A DNA stretch of 64,000 nt, taken from NCBI GenBank assembly GCA_030526485.1, contig JAUNCS010000003.1, positions 21,505 through 85,504 of the forward strand. Direction: 5' to 3'. The DNA is from Erysipelotrichaceae bacterium. Its GTDB lineage: Bacteria; Bacillota_I; Bacilli_A; Erysipelotrichales; Erysipelotrichaceae. Of this stretch, positions 43,391 to 51,499 are shown one piece after another; positions within the stretch are counted from its first letter, which is position 1; each line of letters begins with the position of its first letter. The translations under genes were made by a program, and so were the position numbers. The notes under the pieces are model-generated. The model was not told where the DNA came from. It saw only the letters and a list, made by a program, of their open reading frames with translations, and ran no database searches.

Positions 43391-44980
43391 CTATTTCTTG
43401 ATTAATAGTGATTCACCAGACATTTCTTCTGGCTGCTTTAAGCCCATGATTTCAAGAAGTGTAGGAACGATATCACATAATCTTCCACCTTCTTTTAATG
43501 TATAAGCTTCATCATAGTTAACCAGGATAAATGGAACTGGGTTAGTTGTATGTGCTGTATGAGGCTGGCCAGTTGTTTCATTAATCATCTGTTCAGCATT
43601 ACCGTGGTCAGCACAGATAAACATTACACCATCTTTTTCCTTTAAAGCTTCAACAGCTGAGCCTACGCAAGCATCAACAGTTTCAATAGCCTTAACAGCT
43701 GCATCGATAACACCAGTATGACCAACCATATCAGGGTTAGCGAAGTTACAGATGATTACATCGTACTTATCAGATCTGATAGCTTCATTTAATTTAGCGC
43801 TAACTTCAGGGGCTGACATTTCAGGCTGTAAGTCATATGTAGCTACAGCTGGTGAATTTACAAGAATTCTTTCTTCATCCTTGTTTGGAGTTTCTAAACC
43901 ACCATTGAAGAAGAATGTTACGTGAGCATACTTTTCAGTTTCAGCTAAACGTAACTGCTTTAGATTGTTTGCAGCCAGGAATTCACCGAAAGTATTTGTG
44001 ATTTCAACTTTCTTGAAAGCAACTTCCTTGTTAGGAATCTTTTCATCGTAGTCCTTGAAGCAAACGTATACAAGTGGCATATAGCCATTAGCTCTCTTTA
44101 AGTACTTGATTGACTTAGTATCTTCAGCTGTACCTTCAGCAGCAGCGATATCTTCATCCTTGAAGCAGAATGCACGAGTGATTTCTCTAGCTCTGTCTGG
44201 ACGGAAGTTGAAGAAGATTACTGAATCATTTGGCTTAACTAAAGATAGAGGCTTGCCATTTTCATCAGTGATAACTGTTGGCTTAACAAATTCATCAGTT
44301 ACGCCTTCATCATAAGAATCCTGCATAGCCTTGATAGGATCTGTTGCCTGAACGCCCTTACCTTCAACTAAAGCGTCATAAGCAAGCTGGATACGGTCGT
44401 AGTTGTTATCTCTATCCATTGCATAGTATCTGCCTGATAAAGAAGCTACTGTACCAACGCCGATTTCCTTAGTCTTAGCTACTAATTCTTCTAAATAGCC
44501 CTTACCAGAAGCTGGTGGGGTATCTCTACCATCGAAGAATGGGTGTAAGTAAACGTTCTTTAAACCTTCAGCCTTGCACATTTCAAGAAGGGCATATAGA
44601 TGAGTGTTGTGAGAATGTACACCACCATCTGATAATAGACCCCAGATATGTAAGTCTGTACCATTTTCCTTACAGTTGTTGATAGCCTTTAGAAGTTCTG
44701 GGTTTTTAAAGAAAACGCCATCTTCAATATATTTTGTAATAAGTGTTAAATCCTGATAGATGATTCTACCGCCACCCATGTTCATATGGCCAACTTCTGA
44801 GTTACCCATCTGACCATTAGGAAGGCCTACGAATAAGCCTGAAGCATTACCCTTAACAAATGGATAAGTCTTCATTAGTTCATCCATAACTGGTGTCTTA
44901 GCCATAGCGATGGCATTACCATTAGGATTGTCTGATAGTCCATAACCATCAAGAATCATTAAAACTACTGGTTTTTTCAT
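43391..44980 (-). CDS. gpmI: 2,3-bisphosphoglycerate-independent phosphoglycerate mutase
   Basis: A 529-residue two-domain metalloenzyme interconverting 3- and 2-phosphoglycerate in glycolysis. The nucleophile Ser lies in GQMGNSEVGHMNMG. Mn-binding residues occur in LMILDGYG at the start and in CADHGNAEQM and GHTG toward the C-terminus. There is some extra sequence (ITDENGKPLSL region) relative to the ~510-residue norm. AAGGAG precedes the ATG and the gene is monocistronic between two terminator/promoter regions. Confidence 0.96.
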   Translation of the reverse strand: MKKPVVLMILDGYGLSDNPNGNAIAMAKTPVMDELMKTYPFVKGNASGLFVGLPNGQMGNSEVGHMNMGGGRIIYQDLTLITKYIEDGVFFKNPELLKAINNCKENGTDLHIWGLLSDGGVHSHNTHLYALLEMCKAEGLKNVYLHPFFDGRDTPPASGKGYLEELVAKTKEIGVGTVASLSGRYYAMDRDNNYDRIQLAYDALVEGKGVQATDPIKAMQDSYDEGVTDEFVKPTVITDENGKPLSLVKPNDSVIFFNFRPDRAREITRAFCFKDEDIAAAEGTAEDTKSIKYLKRANGYMPLVYVCFKDYDEKIPNKEVAFKKVEITNTFGEFLAANNLKQLRLAETEKYAHVTFFFNGGLETPNKDEERILVNSPAVATYDLQPEMSAPEVSAKLNEAIRSDKYDVIICNFANPDMVGHTGVIDAAVKAIETVDACVGSAVEALKEKDGVMFICADHGNAEQMINETTGQPHTAHTTNPVPFILVNYDEAYTLKEGGRLCDIVPTLLEIMGLKQPEEMSGESLLIKK

Positions 44981-45014
44981 TCTTTTCTCCTTTTATATCT
45001 TAGTTATTTTATCA

Positions 45015-45194
45015 TTAAACATTAGTGAATTTATTAAGTTCTTTACTATAGTGATAGCCAATAGAAGCCAACTTGGCTGTGATATCTTCTTCACTGACAT
45101 CAAGACCATCACACAAGTCTTCTAAAGAAGAATATTCATCTCTTAATTTGGTATTAATATAGCTTAGAAGCATAACAGGAATTTCTGGTAACAT
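45015..45194 (-). CDS. DUF4250 family small protein
   Basis: A 59-residue protein with a good AAGGAGA ribosome binding site, lying between cysE and gpmI. The translation (MLPEIPVMLLSYINTKLRDE, then SSLEDLCDGLDV and ends HYSKELNKF) matches the conserved pattern of DUF4250 proteins of Firmicutes (LLS-x-N-x-KLRD, LC-x-x-LD and Y-x-x-x-x-N-x-F). The function is unknown. It is probably co-transcribed with cysE, 8 nt apart. Confidence 0.82.
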   Translation of the reverse strand: MLPEIPVMLLSYINTKLRDEYSSLEDLCDGLDVSEEDITAKLASIGYHYSKELNKFTNV

Positions 45195-45202
45195 ATCTCT
45201 CC

Positions 45203-45889
45203 TTACTTGATTGCGTATTCAATATCTTTTAAATAAACCTTACTGTTAGGAGCAGTGCTTTCAGTGATGAAGACTGAACCACCAATAGTAGTTCCCTCAC
45301 CTATAGTCACATCACCCAAAACTGTCGCATTGGCATAAATCGTTACATTGTCACAGATGCTAGGATGACGCTTCTTACCTCTTAAAGCCTGGCCACCTCT
45401 TGTTGAAAGGGCACCCAAGGTTACACCCTGATAAAGCTTAACGTGCTTGCCGATAATAGAAGTCTCACCAATGACAATACCAGTGCCATGGTCAATGAAG
45501 AAGTATTCATCAATAGTAGCGCCTGGATGGATATCAATGCCGGTTCTGCTGTGGGCATGTTCAGACATGATGCGGGCAATCATGGTAAAGCCCAGCTTAA
45601 ATACTTCGTGGGCAATACGATAAGTGGCGATTGCTTTATAACCCGGATATGCCAGGATGATTACTTCATAAGAATCAGCTGCCGGATCGCCATCGTATAA
45701 TTCCTGCAAGTCAGTTTTTAAGACTCTTCTGATTTCAGGCAAACGGGCAATGAATTCATCGCTTTTATCACCCAGTATTTCTCTTACATCTTCTTCAAGA
45801 TAATCCAGAGTGATTTCTTCATCTGAAACATAATCAATCAGCTTATTTAAAGTAGCCAATGTTTTTACTCTAATCAGTTTATTAATCAT
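45203..45889 (-). CDS. cysE: Serine O-acetyltransferase
   Basis: A 228-residue hexapeptide-repeat transferase making O-acetylserine for cysteine synthesis. The N-terminal helical part is shorter than in E. coli CysE. The left-handed beta-helix carries the active-site His residues (HAHSRTGIDIHPGATI and FFIDHGTGIVIGET). The C-terminal tail (SKVYLKDIEYAIK) differs from the usual cysteine-feedback tail. The ribosome binding site AAGGAG sits right after the T-run of a leader terminator. Confidence 0.92.
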   Translation of the reverse strand: MINKLIRVKTLATLNKLIDYVSDEEITLDYLEEDVREILGDKSDEFIARLPEIRRVLKTDLQELYDGDPAADSYEVIILAYPGYKAIATYRIAHEVFKLGFTMIARIMSEHAHSRTGIDIHPGATIDEYFFIDHGTGIVIGETSIIGKHVKLYQGVTLGALSTRGGQALRGKKRHPSICDNVTIYANATVLGDVTIGEGTTIGGSVFITESTAPNSKVYLKDIEYAIK

Positions 45890-45893
45890 AGTT

Positions 45894-46013
45894 CTCCTTA
45901 AAAAAAGGAAGCCGACGCTTCCCTTGATGTTTAAACAATAAGAAAAACGTCGTTCAGTCCCTATTCAAACTCTTACAACAACATTCTCTTAACACACTTA
46001 AAATATACCACTT
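45894..46013 (-). promoter_or_regulatory. cysE promoter and leader with attenuator-like terminator
   Basis: On the minus strand an extended -10 (TGG-TATATT, about 46008-46000) opens a leader of about 100 nt. The leader ends in a terminator stem GGGAAGC/GCTTCC with seven T's (45923-45900), directly before the Shine-Dalgarno. A leader segment CGACG (near 45950) can pair with CGTCG in the terminator loop/stem, an antiterminator-like alternative. A three-codon ORF (ATG TTG TTG TAA) lies in the leader near 45980. No T-box or SAM motif was recognised. Confidence 0.5.
45900..45924 (-). terminator. Leader terminator upstream of cysE
   Basis: GGAAGC/GCTTCC stem (45907-45912 with 45917-45922) with CGAC loop on the plus strand. 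Read on the minus strand it is followed by seven T residues ending at 45900, only about 10 nt before the cysE start codon. Confidence 0.75.
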
Positions 46014-46078
46014 TTAAAGAAACTGTTAAACAAAAGTGCATATGTGCATAATAAACATTCATTTAATTGTTCATAAAA

Positions 46079-46095
46079 TGCTAAGATGATGATGT
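46079..46095 (+). promoter_or_regulatory. Extended -10 at the DeoR gene start
   Basis: TGC-TAAGAT (46079-46087) stands 8 nt before the ATG at 46096 (gap GATGATGT, no Shine-Dalgarno). The spacing fits a leaderless transcript. Confidence 0.5.
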
Positions 46096-46869
46096 ATGAA
46101 AGTCAGTAAAGAAATAGTAAATCAAAGAAGAGTCGATATTATGAGGACTATCGAAGACAAGGGTAGTATCAGCGTTGAAGAATTAAGAAAGAAATTCAAT
46201 GTCTCTTCTTTAACTATCAGAAGAGATCTGGACTATTGGGAAAGTCAGGGAGCAGTTACCCGTACCTATGGTAATGTAAGCCTGGTTAAGGCCTTTGTCC
46301 TGGATAATGACTATGCCAAGGCCCGTTATATGGAAGCTATCGCCAAAAGAGCAGCTTTATATATTGAAGATGGCGATGTTATCTTTATCAATTCCTCAAG
46401 AACCGCTACCATGGTTATGAAATTTATCAAAAACAAGAAGGTAACCATTATTACCAACCACATCCAGGCAGCCAGCGAACTTGATGATGGCATTACCCTG
46501 GTTTATACCGGTGGTGAGGTTAAGTATCCCTTTGGTGCCATGACTGGTGATTTTACCTTAGCAGCACTAAATAATATTACAGCCAATAAGTGCTTTATCG
46601 GCTGTTCAGGCTTAGTGGAATATGGGGTATCAACCGGAGCCATGCGAGAAATGCTGATAAATCAGACCATGCTTAATAAGACAACTGATTTAAAAGTCAT
46701 CCTTTGTGACCATACGAAAGTGGGCTTAGACTTTAACTTCCACTATGGTGACTATAAGGATATCAACTACATCATTACTGATGTGGAAGCTGATGAAAAA
46801 CTTCTAGGTAAGATTAAAAAACACAACAGCAATATCAATATCGTCAGGGTTGATCCTGCTAATAACTAA
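46096..46869 (+). CDS. DeoR family transcriptional regulator
   Basis: A 257-residue protein. The N-terminal winged helix (about 10-65: RRVDIMRTIEDKGSISVEEL, SSLTIRRDLDYWESQG) and the C-terminal sugar-phosphate-isomerase-like sensor domain (VIFINSSRTATMVMKF, IITNHIQAASEL, LVYTGGEVKYPFGAM, KVILCDHTKVG) define the DeoR family, which usually senses phosphorylated sugars. The target genes are not evident, because neighbours are cysE and the nrd module. The effector is unknown. Confidence 0.88.
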   Translation: MKVSKEIVNQRRVDIMRTIEDKGSISVEELRKKFNVSSLTIRRDLDYWESQGAVTRTYGNVSLVKAFVLDNDYAKARYMEAIAKRAALYIEDGDVIFINSSRTATMVMKFIKNKKVTIITNHIQAASELDDGITLVYTGGEVKYPFGAMTGDFTLAALNNITANKCFIGCSGLVEYGVSTGAMREMLINQTMLNKTTDLKVILCDHTKVGLDFNFHYGDYKDINYIITDVEADEKLLGKIKKHNSNINIVRVDPANN

Positions 46870-46896
46870 ATAAACAGATAATTAAAAAATTACGGA

Positions 46897-46922
46897 GTTG
46901 AAAGTTTTGTTGAACTTTCAAC
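46897..46922 (+). promoter_or_regulatory. MarR-type palindromic operator upstream of the nrd module
   Basis: A perfect 10-bp inverted repeat GTTGAAAGTT (46897-46906) / AACTTTCAAC (46913-46922) with a 6-nt spacer. It lies just upstream of TATATT (46926-46931) and the start of the MarR-NrdG fusion gene. It could also end the deoR transcript weakly (TTTT follows), but length and symmetry suit a MarR dimer. Confidence 0.55.
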
Positions 46923-46948
46923 TTTTATATTGTTTAATGGAATTGCCA

Positions 46949-48097
46949 ATGGAAAAAGAAAAGAAATTAAAGAGTATTGATAGTTCCATTTTGTATCGCT
47001 GCAATCATAAATATTACGACAAGGCCCTGGATGAATATGGGCTGGGATATACGCAGTTATCACTGCTTTTAACCATCTATGAAAATGAGGGCGTTTCCAT
47101 GAATGAACTGGCTATTTTGGGTAGTTACGATAAGGGAACCATAACCAAGGCCATTCAGAAACTGGAACAGTCAGATTTGGTTAGAGTTGAAAACAGCACC
47201 GTCGATAAGCGCAGTAAAATGCTATATACCGGTGAAAAAGCTACCAAGATCATTCCTAAACTATATCTGATCAGACAGGAATGGAATGATTATCTAAGTG
47301 AAGAAATAAATGACAGCGATTTAAAAACCTATTATTCAGTACTCGAAAAAATGATAGATAAGGCCAGAGAATATAACCGTCACGAAAGTGAAGAACTTTC
47401 AATACGCATCTATGGTCTGCAGAAACTGACATTACTGGATTATCCTGGCTATATGGCAGCTACCATTTTTACAGGAGGCTGTAATTTCCGCTGTCCATTC
47501 TGCCATAATCGCTCACTGGTTTTCTTAAATGAAAATGATGGTGAAATCAATAAGAATGTCATTCTTGATTATCTGAATAATCGTAAAGGCATGCTGGATG
47601 GTGTCTGCATCAGTGGTGGTGAACCATTACTTCATGAGGGACTGGAAGACTTTATTAAAACCATTAAAGAAACAACAGGCTTAAAAGTTAAACTGGACAC
47701 CAATGGCTCACAATTTGACAAGTTAAAGAATCTGGTTGAAAAAGGATTAGTTGACTATGTGGCACTGGATATCAAAAACAGCAAGTCTCGTTATGCGATG
47801 ACTATTGGTCTTGATGAATATGACATCAAAGAAATTGAAAAATGCGTGAATTACTTAAAAGAAGGACATGTTGACTATGAATTCAGGACAACTGTCGTAA
47901 AAGAATTCCATGAAGAAACAAACTTTAAAGAAATTGGTAAATGGTTAAAAGGGGCAAAATGTTATTTCTTACAGAACTTTGAAGAACAGGAGACATGTAT
48001 TAAAAAGGGACTGCATCCTCTTGAATATGACAAGTTAAAGGAAATAAGAGATGTCTTAAAACCATATATCGAAAATGTTGAAATAAGAGGTAAATAA
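46949..48097 (+). CDS. nrdG: MarR-type HTH fused to anaerobic ribonucleotide reductase activase (NrdG)
   Basis: A 382-residue two-domain protein. Residues ~1-140 form a MarR-like winged helix (LGYTQLSLLLTIYENEGVSM, TITKAIQKLEQSDLVRV, DKRSKMLY). Residues ~150-382 are a radical-SAM activase with CNFRCPFC (about 177-184), SGGEPL and an LDTNG strand, as in NrdG-type enzymes that install the glycyl radical on NrdD. ATG 46949 gives the domain a natural start; ATG 46937 is 5 nt from a TATATT and may be used as a leaderless start. nrdD follows 1 nt after the stop. A palindrome upstream suggests autoregulation by the same polypeptide. Confidence 0.85.
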   Translation: MEKEKKLKSIDSSILYRCNHKYYDKALDEYGLGYTQLSLLLTIYENEGVSMNELAILGSYDKGTITKAIQKLEQSDLVRVENSTVDKRSKMLYTGEKATKIIPKLYLIRQEWNDYLSEEINDSDLKTYYSVLEKMIDKAREYNRHESEELSIRIYGLQKLTLLDYPGYMAATIFTGGCNFRCPFCHNRSLVFLNENDGEINKNVILDYLNNRKGMLDGVCISGGEPLLHEGLEDFIKTIKETTGLKVKLDTNGSQFDKLKNLVEKGLVDYVALDIKNSKSRYAMTIGLDEYDIKEIEKCVNYLKEGHVDYEFRTTVVKEFHEETNFKEIGKWLKGAKCYFLQNFEEQETCIKKGLHPLEYDKLKEIRDVLKPYIENVEIRGK

Positions 48098-48098
48098 A

Positions 48099-50474
48099 AT
48101 GTATCAGGTTACTAAAAGAGATGGCTCTGTTGTTGACTTTGACGTCGCAAAAATCTCAGCAGCCATCACTAAGGCTTTTGAAGCTGTAAATAGAGATTTT
48201 CACCCAAGTGTGATTGATATGCTGGCACTAAGAACTTGTGCCGAATTTGAATCAAAGATTGTTGGTGGCAAAATCTCGGTTGAAGAAATTCAGGACAGCG
48301 TTGAAAAAGTATTATCGGACGCTAATTACGCAGATGTGGCCAAGGCCTACATCCTATATCGTAAACAAAGAGAAAAGGCCCGTAATATCAGTGCTACCAT
48401 GCTGGACTATAAGGAACTGGTTAATTCCTATGTCGATTCAATTGACTGGCGTGTTAAAGAAAATTCAACTGTAACTTACTCAGTTGGTGGTTTGATTCTT
48501 TCAAACTCTGGAGCTATCACCGCCAATTACTGGTTAAGTGAAATCTATGATGAAGAAATCGCCGCAGCCCACAGAAACTGTGATATCCACATCCATGACT
48601 TAAGTATGCTTACAGGGTATTGCGCCGGCTGGTCATTAAAACAACTGATTCAGGATGGCTTAGGTGGCATCAATGGCAAGATTACTTCTTCACCTGCCAG
48701 ACACCTTTCTACTTTATGTAATCAGATGGTTAACTTCTTAGGCATCATGCAGAATGAATGGGCAGGAGCCCAGGCCTTCTCAAGCTTTGATACCTATCTG
48801 GCACCATTTGTAAGAGAAGATAATCTTTCTTATAAAGAAGTTAAGCAATGTATTCAGTCATTTATCTATGGCGTAAATACACCATCACGTTGGGGTACAC
48901 AGGCACCATTTACAAATATTACGCTGGACTGGACAGTACCAGAAGATATGGCTGAAACAAACTGTATTGTTGGTGGCAAGGTTTTAGATTACAAATATAA
49001 AGATGTTAAAAAAGAAATGGATATGGTAAATAAAGCCTTCATCGAAATCATGATTGAAGGTGACGCCAATGGCCGTGGATTCCAGTATCCAATTCCAACC
49101 TATTCAATTACCCGTGATTTTGACTGGTCTGATACCGAAAACAACCGTCTATTATTTGATATGACAGCCAAGTATGGTACACCATACTTCTCTAACTATG
49201 TAAATTCTGATATGAAACCAAGCGACATCCGTTCAATGTGCTGCCGATTAAGACTGGACTTAAGAGAATTAAGAAAGAAGTCAGGTGGCTACTTTGGCTC
49301 TGGCGAATCAACTGGTTCAGTAGGTGTTGTAACTATCAATTTACCTAGAATTGCTTATCTATCAAATGATGAAGCTGAATTCTATAATCGTCTGGATAAG
49401 ATGATGGATATCGCAGCCAGATCTTTAAGAGTAAAAAGAGAAGTTGTCACAAAACTTTTGGACAATGGTCTATATCCATACACTAAGAAATATCTGGGTA
49501 CATTTAAGAACCACTTCTCAACTATTGGCTTAGTTGGTATGAATGAAGCCTGCTTAAATGCCAAGTGGTTAAAGATGGACTTAACTAAGACTGAGTCACA
49601 GGACTTTGCGATAGATGTCTTAAATCATATGCGTGAAAGACTCGTACAGTATCAGGAAAAATATGGCGACCTGTATAATCTTGAAGCTACTCCAGCTGAA
49701 TCAACAGCCTTCCGTCTGGCAAAACGCGATAAGAAAGTTTTCCCAGATATTATTACTGCCAACGATATGTCAGGTGTGGCCTACTACACTAATTCAAGCC
49801 ACTTACCAGTTGGTTTTACAAACGATATCTTTGAGGCTCTGGATATCCAGGATAAACTGCAGACTCTATATACTTCAGGTACCGTCTTCCATACCTTCTT
49901 AGGTGAAAAACTGCCTGATTGGAAAGCAGCAGCAAATCTTGTAAAGAAGATTGCGGATAACTATCGTCTTCCTTACTACACACTTTCGCCAACTTATTCA
50001 ATCTGCCAGGAGCATGGCTATCTGACTGGTGAACAGTATACCTGTCCAATCTGTGGCAAGAAAACCGAAGTATGGTCAAGGATCACTGGCTACTATCGTC
50101 CAGTACAAAACTGGAATGATGGCAAGGCCCAGGAATTTAAAGACAGACAGACTTATATCTCTGAAGGTTCGGTTTTAAAGGCTCGTGACCTAAGTGAAGA
50201 AACAGTAGTGGAAACTGTTAAAGAAGAAGTAGCTTTAAGCGGTAACGATGTCGTAACTGTTTATGTACAGGACCATTGCCCTAAGTGCAAGGGAGCTGAA
50301 CAGCGTTTACAGCTAAGCGGATTACCATTTAAAGTTGTAAACTGCACTGAAAATATGGAAGAAGCCAAAAGACTGGGCTTAACAGAAACACCAACCATCA
50401 TCGATGTGGATGGCACAAGATTTGTGGGCTCAAACGCTGCGGCTGAATGGCTTAAATACAATAAGAATAAATAA
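48099..50474 (+). CDS. nrdD: Anaerobic ribonucleoside-triphosphate reductase with C-terminal glutaredoxin-like domain
   Basis: A 791-residue class III reductase. It has an N-terminal ATP-cone (1-95), the catalytic barrel, a zinc site (C-x-x-H in CQEHGYLTG and CPICGKK, about 635-655) and the glycyl-radical loop SRITGYYRP (Gly near 663). After a linker (about 690-715) comes a redoxin domain with CPKC (Cys727/Cys730) and TPTIIDVDG, similar to NrdH/glutaredoxin. Class III enzymes use formate or a redoxin; the fused domain and the following thioredoxin reductase favour the redoxin-dependent type. Normal NrdD is about 700-730 residues. Confidence 0.92.
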   Translation: MYQVTKRDGSVVDFDVAKISAAITKAFEAVNRDFHPSVIDMLALRTCAEFESKIVGGKISVEEIQDSVEKVLSDANYADVAKAYILYRKQREKARNISATMLDYKELVNSYVDSIDWRVKENSTVTYSVGGLILSNSGAITANYWLSEIYDEEIAAAHRNCDIHIHDLSMLTGYCAGWSLKQLIQDGLGGINGKITSSPARHLSTLCNQMVNFLGIMQNEWAGAQAFSSFDTYLAPFVREDNLSYKEVKQCIQSFIYGVNTPSRWGTQAPFTNITLDWTVPEDMAETNCIVGGKVLDYKYKDVKKEMDMVNKAFIEIMIEGDANGRGFQYPIPTYSITRDFDWSDTENNRLLFDMTAKYGTPYFSNYVNSDMKPSDIRSMCCRLRLDLRELRKKSGGYFGSGESTGSVGVVTINLPRIAYLSNDEAEFYNRLDKMMDIAARSLRVKREVVTKLLDNGLYPYTKKYLGTFKNHFSTIGLVGMNEACLNAKWLKMDLTKTESQDFAIDVLNHMRERLVQYQEKYGDLYNLEATPAESTAFRLAKRDKKVFPDIITANDMSGVAYYTNSSHLPVGFTNDIFEALDIQDKLQTLYTSGTVFHTFLGEKLPDWKAAANLVKKIADNYRLPYYTLSPTYSICQEHGYLTGEQYTCPICGKKTEVWSRITGYYRPVQNWNDGKAQEFKDRQTYISEGSVLKARDLSEETVVETVKEEVALSGNDVVTVYVQDHCPKCKGAEQRLQLSGLPFKVVNCTENMEEAKRLGLTETPTIIDVDGTRFVGSNAAAEWLKYNKNK

Positions 50475-50476
50475 GT

Positions 50477-50503
50477 AAAGTCCGCACTACGCGGACTTTC
50501 TCT
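50477..50503 (+). terminator. Hairpin between nrdD and trxB
   Basis: A perfect 9-bp stem AAAGTCCGC/GCGGACTTT (50477-50485 with 50491-50499) with a 5-nt loop. The tail TCTCTT is weak in T, so partial termination with read-through to trxB is likely. Confidence 0.65.
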
Positions 50504-50515
50504 TGAAAGGAAGAT

Positions 50516-51430
50516 ATGGAAAAAATCTATGATATAGCGATAGTGGGTGGTGGCCCCGCTGGCTTAACTGCCGCACTATATGGTCTAAGAAATGGCAAGT
50601 CTGTTTTGATAATTGAAAGACAGGTCTTTGGTGGCCAGATAGCTAATTCACCCAAGGTTGAAAACATCCCGGGCTTTGTGGAAATATCAGGTGATGAATA
50701 TGGTGACTTATTACTGCAGCAGGTCATTAAACAGGGTGGCGAAGTATTATTCGATGAAGTATTAAGTGTTGAAGAAGACAAGGAATATCTGACCTTAAAA
50801 CTGGATATTGAAGAAGATGTGTACGCTAAAACACTAATACTGGCTACCGGCACTGTTCATCGTCATTTGAATTTAGAAAATGAAGAACAATTAATTGGCA
50901 AGAAGATTCACTTCTGTGCTGTTTGTGATGGAAACTTCTATAAAGATAAGAAAGTAGTATTAATTGGTGGCGGCAACTCAGCTTTTGTGGAAGCAAATCT
51001 CTTGGCTGATTCCGTAAGTAAATTAAGTATTCTACAGGATATGCCTTACTTTACTGCCGATAAAAAACTGCAGGATGCACTTTTGAATAATCCAAAAATA
51101 GACTTTCATCTAAATACCAAGGTTCTGGAATATGTTCTTGAAGAAAACGAATTCAAGGGTATAAGGTATCTGGAAAATGAAGAAGAGAAATTCATTGAAT
51201 GCGATGGTGTCTTCTTAGCTATTGGTCTTATCCCAGATAATGACAAATTCAAGAACTTAATCAAGATTGATGAAAGAGGCTACTTTGTTTCTGATGAATA
51301 TGGATTAACTGATAATTCTCGAATCTTTGTGGCCGGGGATTGTCGAAACAAGAAACTAAGACAGGTAGCTACTGCCATTTCTGATGGAGCAAATGCTGCC
51401 ATCAGTGCTTGTCATTATCTCAATTATTAA
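50516..51430 (+). CDS. trxB: Thioredoxin reductase
   Basis: A 304-residue FAD/NADPH enzyme that reduces thioredoxin or redoxins. Features: FAD site VGGGPAGLTAAL (near 9-20), redox-active CAVCDG (about 138-143), NADPH site IGGGNSAF and the C-terminal FVAGDCRNK FAD motif. AAAGGAAG precedes the ATG. Located behind the redoxin-tailed nrdD, it is the likely electron source for ribonucleotide reduction as well as general thiol control. Confidence 0.93.
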   Translation: MEKIYDIAIVGGGPAGLTAALYGLRNGKSVLIIERQVFGGQIANSPKVENIPGFVEISGDEYGDLLLQQVIKQGGEVLFDEVLSVEEDKEYLTLKLDIEEDVYAKTLILATGTVHRHLNLENEEQLIGKKIHFCAVCDGNFYKDKKVVLIGGGNSAFVEANLLADSVSKLSILQDMPYFTADKKLQDALLNNPKIDFHLNTKVLEYVLEENEFKGIRYLENEEEKFIECDGVFLAIGLIPDNDKFKNLIKIDERGYFVSDEYGLTDNSRIFVAGDCRNKKLRQVATAISDGANAAISACHYLNY

Positions 51431-51439
51431 CAAGTGCTC

Positions 51440-51471
51440 AGCCCTTTAAGCAGATGCTTAGGGGCTATTTT
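51440..51471 (+). terminator. Terminator after trxB
   Basis: AGCCC..TAAGC pairs with GCTTA..GGGCT (internal TT/G mismatch), 51440-51466, followed by TATTTT. Confidence 0.7.
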
Positions 51472-51499
51472 GTTATACTTAGGAAGGAGAAAAATTATT

